From assembly GCA_900321425.1 (NCBI GenBank), contig ONWA01000007.1, forward strand, positions 1 through 45,757: 45,757 nucleotides of DNA, read 5' to 3'. A program made the position numbers and the translations under genes. The stretch is from an uncultured Prevotellaceae bacterium (GTDB lineage Bacteria > Bacteroidota > Bacteroidia > Bacteroidales > Bacteroidaceae). Shown piece by piece: positions 28,124 to 35,810 of this stretch; the first letter of the stretch is position 1, and each line of letters starts with the position of its first letter. The notes below the pieces were generated by a model. That model did no database searches, was not told where the DNA came from, and was given only the letters and a program-made list of their open reading frames with translations.

Positions 28124-29389
28124 ATGAACAGAAAATGGTTTGTGAGCGCGCTGCTGACCCTCGTTGTCGGAGTAGCACAGGCGCAGGTACAGTCGACCAC
28201 CGCCTTGGAGGGTGCCTGGTCAGGTAAACTCAACGTTATGGGAATGGCACTCTCTTTAGTGCTCCATCTTGAACAGGCCGACGGTTATGTGATTGCCAGT
28301 TTCGACAGTCCTGATCAGGGTGTGAAGGGCATCCCTTGTTTCAAGGAGTTTCTCTCCAACGATTCCGTAGCTGTCAAGATTGAGGCTATTAATGCCACTT
28401 ATCGTGCCGGTCTGAAGGACGATAAGCTCGTGGGCACCTTCTCACAGATGGGAATGTCGTTCCCTTTGGTACTGAAGAAAGGCGAGGAGCAGTTCCGTCG
28501 TCCCCAGAACCCTACAACGCCCTATCCTTATAAGACCGAGGAGGTGACATTCACCAACGATACCGACGGTGCTACACTGGCTGGCACGCTCACCTATCCG
28601 CAGGGTTACGAGACGATGGAGCAGGGTACAGTACCTGTTGTGCTGATGGTCACTGGCAGTGGTCCTGAGAATCGCGATGAGGAGATTTTCGAGCATAAGC
28701 CGTTTCTGGTCATCGCCGACTATCTGGCACGCAACGGTATCGCCACGCTGCGCTACGACGACCGTGGTGTGGGTGCATCTGTAGGGGGTGATGTGAAGGG
28801 TGCTACAACAGAGGATTTCATGCGCGATGCCGCAGCCGGTCTGGCATTTCTGCGCCGTCAGCCAGCCTTTGGCAAGGTGGGTTGTCTGGGACATAGCGAA
28901 GGTGGTGCTATCGCCTTTATGCTCGCCGCCCGACAGATGGTCGACTTTGTCGTTTCCCTGGCAGGACCAGGTGTGAAGGGCGACACCCTGTTGGTGGCTC
29001 AGAGCAACCGCATCCTCCAGTTATCGGGTATGTCTGCTCAGATGACGACACACCTCTATCGTCAGCAGCCCGCCGTCCAACAGTCGGCATGGCTGCGTTG
29101 GTTCATGGATTACGACCCCTCCGACGATATCCGTCGCACCACCTGTCCTGTCTTTGCACTGAATGGCTCTCGCGACACGCAGGTGCTCTCCACGCAGAAC
29201 ATCCCTGCCATCCGTCAGTTGCTGCCTTCGTCGAAGGATCATATCGTCAGGGAGTATCCGGCCCTCAACCACCTGTTCCAGCACTGCACCACTGGTCTGC
29301 CCAACGAATATCGTAAGATTGAGGAAACCATCTCCCCAGAGGTGCTGAGCGACCTCGCCGCTTGGATCAAGAAAGTGACGACGTTGTAA
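28124..29389 (+). CDS. Secreted alpha/beta hydrolase
   Basis: A 421-aa protein with signal peptide (~1-20, ending AQAQ). A beta-rich N-terminal module (~25-120, ALEGAWSGKLNVMGMALSL) precedes an alpha/beta-hydrolase domain. The catalytic triad is visible: nucleophile S258 in GHSEGG, acid D351 in LNGSRDTQV and H383 in YPALNHLFQ. The YDDRGVGASVGG stretch (211-222) is typical of esterase/peptidase-like hydrolases acting on small substrates. It is likely a periplasmic or surface esterase or peptidase; the substrate cannot be told. The gene is monocistronic. Confidence 0.9.
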   Translation: MNRKWFVSALLTLVVGVAQAQVQSTTALEGAWSGKLNVMGMALSLVLHLEQADGYVIASFDSPDQGVKGIPCFKEFLSNDSVAVKIEAINATYRAGLKDDKLVGTFSQMGMSFPLVLKKGEEQFRRPQNPTTPYPYKTEEVTFTNDTDGATLAGTLTYPQGYETMEQGTVPVVLMVTGSGPENRDEEIFEHKPFLVIADYLARNGIATLRYDDRGVGASVGGDVKGATTEDFMRDAAAGLAFLRRQPAFGKVGCLGHSEGGAIAFMLAARQMVDFVVSLAGPGVKGDTLLVAQSNRILQLSGMSAQMTTHLYRQQPAVQQSAWLRWFMDYDPSDDIRRTTCPVFALNGSRDTQVLSTQNIPAIRQLLPSSKDHIVREYPALNHLFQHCTTGLPNEYRKIEETISPEVLSDLAAWIKKVTTL

Positions 29390-29966
29390 AGAGTACGTCA
29401 AAACTCTGGCTGTTCAACATGGATTTGTAAGCGTCGTGATTCCGTATATTTATTTGCATATTCTTTCACTTCTCCATCCACTTTCGTGAGGTACTGGCTC
29501 AGACAAGGAGAAGTACTCCCTTAGGGCAAGAGAAGTACTCCCTCTCATCCCGTTTGGGACACCTTTTCTCCTTGCAACTTTTTATCCCCAACTTGTCGTA
29601 TAATTATGCAACAGCCTTTTTCGCTGATGTAGAAAAGGTGACGTTTATTGCAAAGCGTCATTTTGTCATTATTTTGAAGAGTCCCTACTTCTCACGTGAA
29701 AGTCTTAAGGTTTTCAATTGAAAAATTTAAGGTTTTCAAAAATAGGGCATAATGCACAATAATGAAACTCCTTAATTTATCTGATGGTATCGGATGAAAT
29801 CTTTACAATTTTTTATTTGCAACAATTCGGTGAATCAATTCACTCAATCATTTGAGTTAACTCATTTAATCACTTATGGTATTTGGGACTAGTTGGAAGT
29901 GAGAGACATTGACCAATTAGAGGAGGTAATTAATCAATGGATCAAAAAACAGTAATAGAATATGGT
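29390..29966. other. Gene-free repeat-rich stretch
   Basis: No intact gene was found in about 580 bases, and the base composition becomes AT-rich here. Two copies of GAGAAGTACTCCCT lie at 29508-29521 and 29530-29543. Two copies of TTAAGGTTTTCAA lie at 29705-29717 and 29727-29739. A short hairpin pairs TGACG with CGTCA near 29640-29660. The right end holds a short coding remnant (29893-29955). The stretch borders the accessory region, and I see no transposase or attachment-site signature. Confidence 0.55.
29893..29955 (+). pseudogene. Possible C-terminal remnant of a lost gene
   Basis: After a TAG, a 20-codon frame reads LEVRDIDQLEEVINQWIKKQ and then a stop. It looks like the natural C-terminus of a small helical protein, but nothing recognisable precedes it in any frame. 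Very short, so it may be chance. Confidence 0.25.
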
Positions 29967-30461
29967 CTATGGCTTTTCGCCTGTGAGAGATTCTGCCGTT
30001 TCCTTGAAGTCACTTACAACGGCTTCGAGCATGGGGTTCGTGTTCTCTACTATAATTGCAGCATAGAAACCTTGCCCCTCAATGGTAGCGTTTGCTGTTT
30101 TCATCGTGAAGCGATTGGGGGTTGCAAACTCTTCAAACCATCTAACGAACAATCGGTTGCGCTTCTCCTCACGTCCATCACTAGTGTCGCAAATATACAG
30201 CAATACATTAGCGTTCTCAGCAAAGAATTGTTCTATGATGGCAATCAAAGCATCCTTTACATGTGCATCGTACCCCGAATGGGTATCCTCTCGCTTTCGA
30301 AACCCGAACTGATATGTATCGCACCCACCTAGTGGAACATCTTCGAGGAAGCTGACACTATATCTCGTGCCCGAATCAGTGGTAAAATCAAAGTCGCCAT
30401 TGTTGAGAGTAATCTCGTATGGCGACTTCCGATTGATATCTTCAAGAGTAATCTTTATCAT
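29967..30461 (-). CDS. DUF6169-like protein of unknown function
   Basis: A 164-aa soluble alpha/beta protein without signal peptide or membrane segment. The order is an N-terminal beta-rich part (~1-52, with the stretch DTYQFGFRKRED), a central helix with LLYICDTSDGREEKRNRLFVRW, and a C-terminal YAAIIVENTNPML strand followed by a helix. I associate this pattern with the uncharacterised Bacteroidetes family DUF6169, not confirmed by search. It overlaps the upstream 44-aa gene by 4 bases (ATGA), so the two are translated together. Lower GC than the core genes around it fits acquisition by transfer. Confidence 0.7.
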   Translation of the reverse strand: MIKITLEDINRKSPYEITLNNGDFDFTTDSGTRYSVSFLEDVPLGGCDTYQFGFRKREDTHSGYDAHVKDALIAIIEQFFAENANVLLYICDTSDGREEKRNRLFVRWFEEFATPNRFTMKTANATIEGQGFYAAIIVENTNPMLEAVVSDFKETAESLTGEKP

Positions 30462-30592
30462 ACCAAAGCTATTTTCTGTTGGTCTTCATTAGCCCAGCGC
30501 TCAGCAACTTTACGTTCCCATTCGCGTTTGATTTCTAGCGAATGTTTCCATCGACGTACTGCCTCTTCGTGTGTAATTTTCTTAATATCCAT
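30458..30592 (-). CDS. 44-aa helical partner of the DUF6169-like protein
   Basis: Small, highly charged and helical (MDIKKITHEEAVRRWKHSLE, then REWERKVAERWANEDQQ). The start is set at 30592; a longer frame to 30658 would run through the promoter. The -7 box is 28 bases upstream. The gene overlaps the DUF6169-like gene by 4 bases. A tiny charged protein translated with a larger globular one resembles toxin-antitoxin or protein-inhibitor layouts, but no known family is recognised. Confidence 0.7.
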   Translation of the reverse strand: MDIKKITHEEAVRRWKHSLEIKREWERKVAERWANEDQQKIALV

Positions 30593-30619
30593 AATGGTAA
30601 TCCATTTGATTTCTATTGC

Positions 30620-30650
30620 AAAGTTAAACATTATTTCCGAATAAACAAAT
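30620..30650 (-). promoter_or_regulatory. Promoter of the 44-aa/DUF6169-like operon
   Basis: On the minus strand TTTG (30647-30650), 19 bases, TAACTTTG (30620-30627). Confidence 0.75.
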
Positions 30651-30664
30651 AAAAACAAGATAAA

Positions 30665-30824
30665 ATGAGCAAATACGACCCCACAAGACCCGTTTCAAGT
30701 ATCAAGCCCCCAAGGCGATAGTTACCTTACTCCAGAAGGCTTTCCTGAAGAACCTACACGTCTGCCAGAGTTCTATGATGGCACGTATAAATATTTGAAG
30801 TCTTTAGGAATAATAGAAATATAA
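30665..30824 (+). pseudogene. Small gene broken by a one-base frameshift at a C5 run
   Basis: ATG at 30665 opens MSKYDPTRPVSSIKP and then hits a stop at 30719. The +1 frame continues as GDSYLTPEGFPEEPTRLPEF and YDGTYKYLKSLGIIEI to a TAA at 30822. Removing one C from the CCCCC run at 30707-30711 would join both parts into a natural ~52-aa protein (KPQGDSYL across the joint). It is therefore a recently broken gene, a phase-variable gene or a sequencing error. The function is unknown. It is divergent from the 44-aa/DUF6169 operon. Confidence 0.6.
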
Positions 30825-30883
30825 ATTATTCAAAAACAATCAAATAACTATTTCGGAAATCTTTGTAAGTCTTAACAAAAAAT

Positions 30884-30916
30884 TTTGGGCCACACGCATA
30901 ATCCTTCTTACCTTTG
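30884..30916 (+). promoter_or_regulatory. Promoter of the glycosylase-like/deiminase-Sel1 operon
   Basis: TTTG (30884-30887), 21 bases, TACCTTTG (30909-30916), 25 bases before the ATG at 30942. Confidence 0.8.
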
Positions 30917-30941
30917 CAGCGAAATCTAAAAACTCCGAATC

Positions 30942-31577
30942 ATGGAAGAACTATATGAATTGTTGAAGAATCCGTTTGATGGATTGTCAAAAGATGAGGA
31001 CATCCAAGAAAGATGTCGAAAAATAGCACAAGAGTTATTTGACAACTACTGTATTAAGTGTAAGGAAAAAGTGTTCTATTTCGCTGAAACAGAGTTCTAT
31101 TATTACGAAAAAGGTAGGTGGGAGAAGGATTGGAATAAAGTTACTTACCCAAGAAAAATAACGGCGGGTGGCCTTTTCTATCACCTCAGTGGAGTTGATA
31201 TTTGTTTTGAAAGTAATCTTAGAAAAGAAGAAGGTATTTTTTCTGGTAAAGGTGGCGGATTATTAATTAGGAGTATTGTTGATAAGCAGGGGAACTTGAC
31301 TATTGGTCCATTATCTTGTGTTAATAAAATGTTGAACGAATGTGAAGGCGGGTGTATGCCTCTGTTAATGAAAGGTAGAAAAAGACGGGATACAAAACCG
31401 ATAGAAGCATATCGTTTTTTGGGGAACGGAGATTTCAGCATAATTTCGGAAGGCAAAAACAAAGATGGTCAACTTAAATTAGCATATTACGATTCTTCTA
31501 TTGAAGATACAAGATGGAATAACACGAGAGCATCTTATCTAAAAAGATTAAGGTATGACTACAAACAACTCCACTAA
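30942..31577 (+). CDS. Uncharacterised protein with faint resemblance to 3-methyladenine DNA glycosylases
   Basis: A 211-aa soluble protein, AT-rich, not recognised with confidence. Some pieces recall the order in methylpurine (AAG/Mpg-type) DNA glycosylases: FAETEFYYY (47-55) at the place of the EVEAY strand, FYHLSGVDICFE (79-90) at the place of the YG-H-CLN strand, and GGLLIRSI (105-112) at the place of the AVLIRAL strand; after it comes GPLSCVNKML. Typical Mpg residues are not all kept, so a DNA-repair role is only a guess; a nucleobase-binding or toxin role is equally possible. Its 3' end overlaps the deiminase-Sel1 gene by 23 bases, indicating one operon and possibly a shared job. Confidence 0.55.
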   Translation: MEELYELLKNPFDGLSKDEDIQERCRKIAQELFDNYCIKCKEKVFYFAETEFYYYEKGRWEKDWNKVTYPRKITAGGLFYHLSGVDICFESNLRKEEGIFSGKGGGLLIRSIVDKQGNLTIGPLSCVNKMLNECEGGCMPLLMKGRKRRDTKPIEAYRFLGNGDFSIISEGKNKDGQLKLAYYDSSIEDTRWNNTRASYLKRLRYDYKQLH

Positions 31578-33357
31578 CTGGAATACCCTCTACGGAATCT
31601 ATTACGGCAATCACATGGTTGATAGCCTGACAGATACGGTGTATTTCTCTGACTTATTGCCAGAGCGGTGTCCTACTATGTATCAGAGTCTTGATAAGAT
31701 TTTGAAGGAAAATGATATCGACCACAGGTTGCTGAGTCACACAAAGGATATATGGTGTCGTGATTATATGCCGATTCAGACAAGCGAGAAACGTTTTGTC
31801 TTTTACAAATACAATCCAGACTATCTGCAAACAAAATACTATCAGCGAACCATAACGGATGTGAATCGCATCGGGAATATCGATTGCTTACGGCAAGATG
31901 GAAAGGTCTTTGATTTAGATTTGGTCATTGATGGAGGTAATGTGGTAAGATGTGATGACAAGATTGTGATGACAGAAAAAGTGTTCTATGAGAACAAGGA
32001 TAAGTCGCGCAACGAAGTTCAACGACTATTAGAGGAAGCTTTTGAATGTGACATTATATTCCTTCCATGGGACAGAAAAGAGATTTTCGGACATAGTGAT
32101 GGCATAGTACATTATATAGGCGACAATCGTGTGTTGATGACTAACTATGCAGACTTTGATCCTGCGAAAGCTAATCAGTTCATAAAGTGTTTAGAAAAAT
32201 ATGTAGAAGTGATTCCGCTAGTGTACAATGTGAAACGAAAGCATGAACGCAGTTGGGCATACATCAACTTCTTGCAAATAGGCAACCTGGTTTTAGTGCC
32301 ACAATTAGGAATACCAGAAGACGAGCAAGCATTGCAACAGATAATGGATGCTATGCCGCGTTGCAAGGTGATAGGTGTACCTGCTTTAGATGCTGTTCGC
32401 AAAGGTGGTGCGCTGAACTGCATTTCGTGGAATGTTGCTACTACACAATGGGACAATGGGTTCATGGCTGAAGAATATAGAGTGCATGGACGTCCAGTCA
32501 GTTGGATAAAGAAAGTCGCAGAAGAGGGATACAAAAATTGGCAATGTAACTTGGGCTGTTGCCTTTTTTATGGGCATGGTATTGAGAAAGACATCGTTGC
32601 AGCCAATCAATGGTATGAGAAGTCTGCAGAACAAGGAAGTACTCAAGCACAATTTAATCTTGGTCTTAGCTATTACAAAGGAGAAGGTGTTGAAAAAGAC
32701 TATACCAAAGCGGTGTATTGGTTCATGAAAGCTTCGGAGCAGGGTGATGCTGATGCACAACTTCATATAGGCAGGTGTCTTGAAGAGACTAATGCCAGCA
32801 ATGAGGATGTCGTGGCGGCATATAGGAAGTCTGCAGAGATGGGAAATCCTGAGGCTATGTGTTTCTTGGGAGAATGGCATCAATATGGCGAGAAGGGAGT
32901 GGCGGCCGATATCCAAGAGAGCTTCAGATGGTGGAAAAAGGCTGCAGAAATAGGGTATTACCAAGCCCAATACAAGATCGGAGATTGTTATGATTTTGGC
33001 AAAGGTGTTGCCGAAGACAAGAAAGAAGCATTGAAGTGGTTCAAGCGCTCTGCTTCCAAAGATTATATTCCTGCGGTTTATGTTTTGGGTCTTTGCTACT
33101 ATTTCGGTAACGGCGTAAGGAAGAACAAGAGGGAAGCGTTGAAGTATTTTAGAAGAGCAGCCAAAAAAGAATATGTAGCTGCTGTATGCATGATAGGTGA
33201 TTACTATTACTATGGTTATATAGTTGATGAGGATGAGGAAGAAGCTATCAAGTACTTCAAAAGAGCTGCTGAACTGGGAAGTGAAAGGGCAGCGAAAATT
33301 CTTTCAAGGATATTACAGAAGAGGGAAAAACCCCGTTTAGACGATTTACCTTTCTAA
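31555..33357 (+). CDS. Agmatine/peptidylarginine deiminase domain fused to Sel1-like repeats
   Basis: A 600-aa soluble protein. Residues ~25-300 are a PAD_porph/agmatine-deiminase domain with the catalytic set kept: WCRDYMP (67-73), DGGNV (126-130), H180 in FGHSDG and the nucleophile C289 in GGALNCISW. These enzymes remove the imine group from a guanidino compound (agmatine to N-carbamoylputrescine, or protein arginine to citrulline). Residues ~320-585 form about seven Sel1-type helical repeats (AQFNLGLSYYKGEGVEKDY; AQYKIGDCYDFGKGVAEDKK; AVYVLGLCYYFGNGVRKNKR), a protein-protein interaction scaffold. No signal peptide is present, so it acts in the cytoplasm. The Sel1 fusion points to a protein partner or target rather than plain polyamine synthesis. 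Codon use and AT content differ from the neighbouring core genes. Confidence 0.88.
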   Translation: MTTNNSTNWNTLYGIYYGNHMVDSLTDTVYFSDLLPERCPTMYQSLDKILKENDIDHRLLSHTKDIWCRDYMPIQTSEKRFVFYKYNPDYLQTKYYQRTITDVNRIGNIDCLRQDGKVFDLDLVIDGGNVVRCDDKIVMTEKVFYENKDKSRNEVQRLLEEAFECDIIFLPWDRKEIFGHSDGIVHYIGDNRVLMTNYADFDPAKANQFIKCLEKYVEVIPLVYNVKRKHERSWAYINFLQIGNLVLVPQLGIPEDEQALQQIMDAMPRCKVIGVPALDAVRKGGALNCISWNVATTQWDNGFMAEEYRVHGRPVSWIKKVAEEGYKNWQCNLGCCLFYGHGIEKDIVAANQWYEKSAEQGSTQAQFNLGLSYYKGEGVEKDYTKAVYWFMKASEQGDADAQLHIGRCLEETNASNEDVVAAYRKSAEMGNPEAMCFLGEWHQYGEKGVAADIQESFRWWKKAAEIGYYQAQYKIGDCYDFGKGVAEDKKEALKWFKRSASKDYIPAVYVLGLCYYFGNGVRKNKREALKYFRRAAKKEYVAAVCMIGDYYYYGYIVDEDEEEAIKYFKRAAELGSERAAKILSRILQKREKPRLDDLPF

Positions 33358-33427
33358 TCAAATCATGGGGGCGGTTCTCATGATCATTTTGTCGACTCTC
33401 TAAAAAACTACCTCTTTTTGCCTCTAC

Positions 33428-33493
33428 CCAGCCTCTAGCCTGCTCCTAGCCAGCTTCTAGGCTCCTCCTAAGCTGCTCCTAAGCTGCTCCACG
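33428..33493. repeat. 11-bp tandem repeat array with CTAG/CTAA cores
   Basis: Six contiguous degenerate 11-bp units (33428, 33439, 33450, 33461, 33472, 33483), roughly SCTGCTCCTAR. The right-hand end folds back: GGCTCCTCC (33460-33468) pairs with GGAGGAGCC (33493-33501). The array lies between the deiminase-Sel1 gene and the convergent histidine kinase gene and may also help termination. Confidence 0.8.
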
Positions 33494-33555
33494 GAGGAGC
33501 CTAGAGGCTTATTAGAGCCTTATTAAAGGGTTTTTAGTAAGCGAGGCCTCGTCTC

Positions 33556-35610
33556 TTAAGACAAGGTGAATATGAAGCGAGCGCCGTGGGTATAGGTGGT
33601 GTCGAGGACAACGTCGCCACCGATACGACGACTCAACGAACGGGCGACAGTGAGACCGATGCCTGTACCGTCGTAATATTCATCCAACTGTACGAACTCT
33701 TCGAAGATGTGTTCTGCCTCTTCGACAGGAACACCGATGCCCGTATCTTCCACCACAAAGGTGGTCGTCGTGCCGTCGGTTGCTACCTTGAGCGCCACCT
33801 CGGCTTTTCCTTCGACAGGCTTGCGGCCTTGCTTGGCCTCTGCCGGATGCGTGAACTTCTTGGCATTGTCGAGCAGGAGCGACAGCACACGGGTGGCTGC
33901 TTCCTGATTGGTTTGTAGCATCGTGCTCTCACACTCAGGAGCTACCTGAAGACGGAATGTGAGGTGGTCGGCCTGTTCGATGCCTGACGCTTCGATGGCT
34001 TGAGCGGCTATCTCGATGGCGAGCACCTGGTCGGTACGTTCGAGAACGGTCTTGCTATTGATATCCGACAGTTCCAGCATCTTATTGACCAAACCAGTGA
34101 TGCGCTCAGTGTTTTCCGTAATTTGACGGTTGATGTCTTGTTTGGTGTCATCGTCGAGTTCCATGCCAGGTGTAGTCACAATCTGTGTGAAGCCAGAAAG
34201 GATATTGAGGGGGGTACGGATCTCGTGAGAGATCTGCTGGATGAAGTTGGTCTTCATCTTCGCCGACTCCTCTGCTCGTACATTGGCTATCTGGAGCTGT
34301 TCGTTCTTACGTTCCAGCTCGTCGTTGGCAGCAGCCAGACGACGCTGTGCCCTGTTGCGGATGATGGTATAAATGGTGAAGAAGATACTCAGTGATATCA
34401 TGGCTACCACGAGGGCTAAGATACGGGCTCGCGACAGGCGTGACTGTTGGTGTATGATCTGCTCCTCTTTCAGACGGATGACCTCCTGCTCCTCGGAGTC
34501 TTCGAACTGTGATTTCACGATGGCTGAATCCAGGCGCTGACAAATCTGATTGGCCACCTTGTTTGCCGTATCGATACGTCCTGCCTGTAGGTTGGCATGA
34601 TATTTCTTCATCAGATATTTCTGGATGTCTTCGATCGAAGAGCCCGTCTGTTCAGTAGCAAAGAATTTGTCGAGGTTACCCAGATTGTTGGCTGCCTTCT
34701 CCCACTGGCCTGCCATCATCAGATAGTCGCAGGCATCTGCCTGTCCCTCTAAGGTCCGCGAGAAACGGGTATGCTGATAGCGCTCGAAGGCGGCTGTGGC
34801 TTCGTGCATCCGTCCTAAGCCTTCGAGTCCGATGGCTGAGAAAATCTGATAGCGCGCCCACTGTTTGTCGACATAGAGGGAGTCTTCGCTGTACAGGTCT
34901 TTATACTGTTCGATCAACGAGCCAAAACGGTTGGTCCATACAAGACCTTCGGCATAGCGCTTGACACTCAGCCAGCCATAGGCGATATTGATGAATCCCA
35001 CCACCGCATTGCGATACGACTCTTTGGAAGGATGGGTCTCGATATGGGCCATGTGACGCTGATAGGCACGATCGAAGAGGTCGTTGACGATGGAGTCCTG
35101 GGTATTGAAATGAGCGTGACAACAACCAGCGAAAATCAGCAGGTTCGTATAGTCGCTATTGTCGGTGAAGTGCTGTCGGTTAAGATGTTCCAAGACAGGT
35201 TTGACCACCTTGATGGCGCTGCCGAAATTCAGATAGCGGATATAGGAACTTACCAGATAACTGGCAGAGCGAGTATAGACGGACAGTTCAGCAGGATCGG
35301 TGGCGTCGGCTGTACTGTTCAACGATTCTTTCCAGTAGAACTCTGCCGTGCGACGTTGCGACATGAGATAGTAGGCAAAGCCCTGCCAGTAATAGCTCTC
35401 TCCCTCGGATATGATACCTGCCTCACCCAGACTGTCGGCCAGATGGAGCAAACGGCTGTGATCCCGCTCTCCTGAGGCCTCGTTGAGCTGGCGCAAGGCT
35501 GCATCAGTAGCCTCTTGACGGTCGTTGCTGCTACAGCCCACGATCAACAGAACCACGAAAAGAACAACGGTTGTTTTGATATGTGTCCAAGAAAAGATTG
35601 TCGTCTTCAC
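33556..35610 (-). CDS. Lipoprotein-type TPR sensor histidine kinase
   Basis: A 684-aa protein. The N-terminus has a signal with a lipobox-like LLIVGC (C26). Residues ~35-370 are helical TPR-like repeats, predicted periplasmic. A membrane segment at ~397-416 is followed by a coiled coil (~420-450) and the kinase: H-box ISHEIRTPLN with phospho-acceptor H462, N-box LLLDNAKKF (~578-586), G1 EDTGIG (621-626) and G2 GTGIGL (648-653). It should autophosphorylate and pass the phosphate to a response regulator, but none is encoded next to it. TPR sensors of this type are common in Bacteroidetes. The signal is unknown. Confidence 0.92.
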   Translation of the reverse strand: MKTTIFSWTHIKTTVVLFVVLLIVGCSSNDRQEATDAALRQLNEASGERDHSRLLHLADSLGEAGIISEGESYYWQGFAYYLMSQRRTAEFYWKESLNSTADATDPAELSVYTRSASYLVSSYIRYLNFGSAIKVVKPVLEHLNRQHFTDNSDYTNLLIFAGCCHAHFNTQDSIVNDLFDRAYQRHMAHIETHPSKESYRNAVVGFINIAYGWLSVKRYAEGLVWTNRFGSLIEQYKDLYSEDSLYVDKQWARYQIFSAIGLEGLGRMHEATAAFERYQHTRFSRTLEGQADACDYLMMAGQWEKAANNLGNLDKFFATEQTGSSIEDIQKYLMKKYHANLQAGRIDTANKVANQICQRLDSAIVKSQFEDSEEQEVIRLKEEQIIHQQSRLSRARILALVVAMISLSIFFTIYTIIRNRAQRRLAAANDELERKNEQLQIANVRAEESAKMKTNFIQQISHEIRTPLNILSGFTQIVTTPGMELDDDTKQDINRQITENTERITGLVNKMLELSDINSKTVLERTDQVLAIEIAAQAIEASGIEQADHLTFRLQVAPECESTMLQTNQEAATRVLSLLLDNAKKFTHPAEAKQGRKPVEGKAEVALKVATDGTTTTFVVEDTGIGVPVEEAEHIFEEFVQLDEYYDGTGIGLTVARSLSRRIGGDVVLDTTYTHGARFIFTLS

Positions 35611-35636
35611 CTTATATATATACCTATTCCGGGCTG

Positions 35637-35644
35637 CAAAAGTA
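35637..35644 (-). promoter_or_regulatory. -7 box of the histidine kinase gene
   Basis: TACTTTTG on the minus strand, 27 bases before the start codon. No TTTG at the usual -33 distance. Confidence 0.5.
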
Positions 35645-35660
35645 CAACAAATTTTTCATT

Positions 35661-35726
35661 CTTAGGTACTCACGCTCAAAAATTCTCAAATAAATTTGAA
35701 ATTTTGTTCGCTTAATCGTACCTTTG
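35661..35726 (+). promoter_or_regulatory. Promoter module, copy 1
   Basis: A 66-base element beginning CTTAGGTACTC and ending CGTACCTTTG. It contains a hairpin around its -33 TTTG (35695-35698), 20 bases, and the -7 box TACCTTTG (35719-35726). It is repeated 76 bases downstream. Confidence 0.75.
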
Positions 35727-35735
35727 AGCTCCGCT

Positions 35736-35802
35736 CTTAGGTACTCTCGCTCGAGAAAACTCCAACGAGATTTGGTTTTCTCCTCGCTTAATCGTACCTT
35801 TG
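35736..35802 (+). promoter_or_regulatory. Promoter module, copy 2, driving the MFS gene
   Basis: Same start (CTTAGGTACTC) and end (CGCTTAATCGTACCTTTG) as copy 1. The inner arms changed sequence but kept pairing (GAGAAAAC with GTTTTCTC). -33 TTTG at 35771-35774, 20 bases, -7 TACCTTTG at 35795-35802. The ATG at 35811 is only 8 bases after the -7 box, so the transcript would be leaderless or nearly so. Confidence 0.8.
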
Positions 35803-35810
35803 TCAGCGAA

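Noticed and set aside
29508-29543. CRISPR-like spaced repeat
   Set aside because: Only two 14-base copies with an 8-base spacer; no cas genes nearby.
29937-30332. Open frame of 131 codons on + with a GAGGAGG ahead of its ATG
   Set aside because: Most of it is antisense to the DUF6169-like gene, which has a promoter and a coupled partner. The GAGGAGG is better read as Glu codons of the short remnant.
35724-35810. N-terminal extension of the MFS protein by 29 residues
   Set aside because: These codons lie in the promoter module, including its -7 box; the start at 35811 gives a normal MFS N-terminus.
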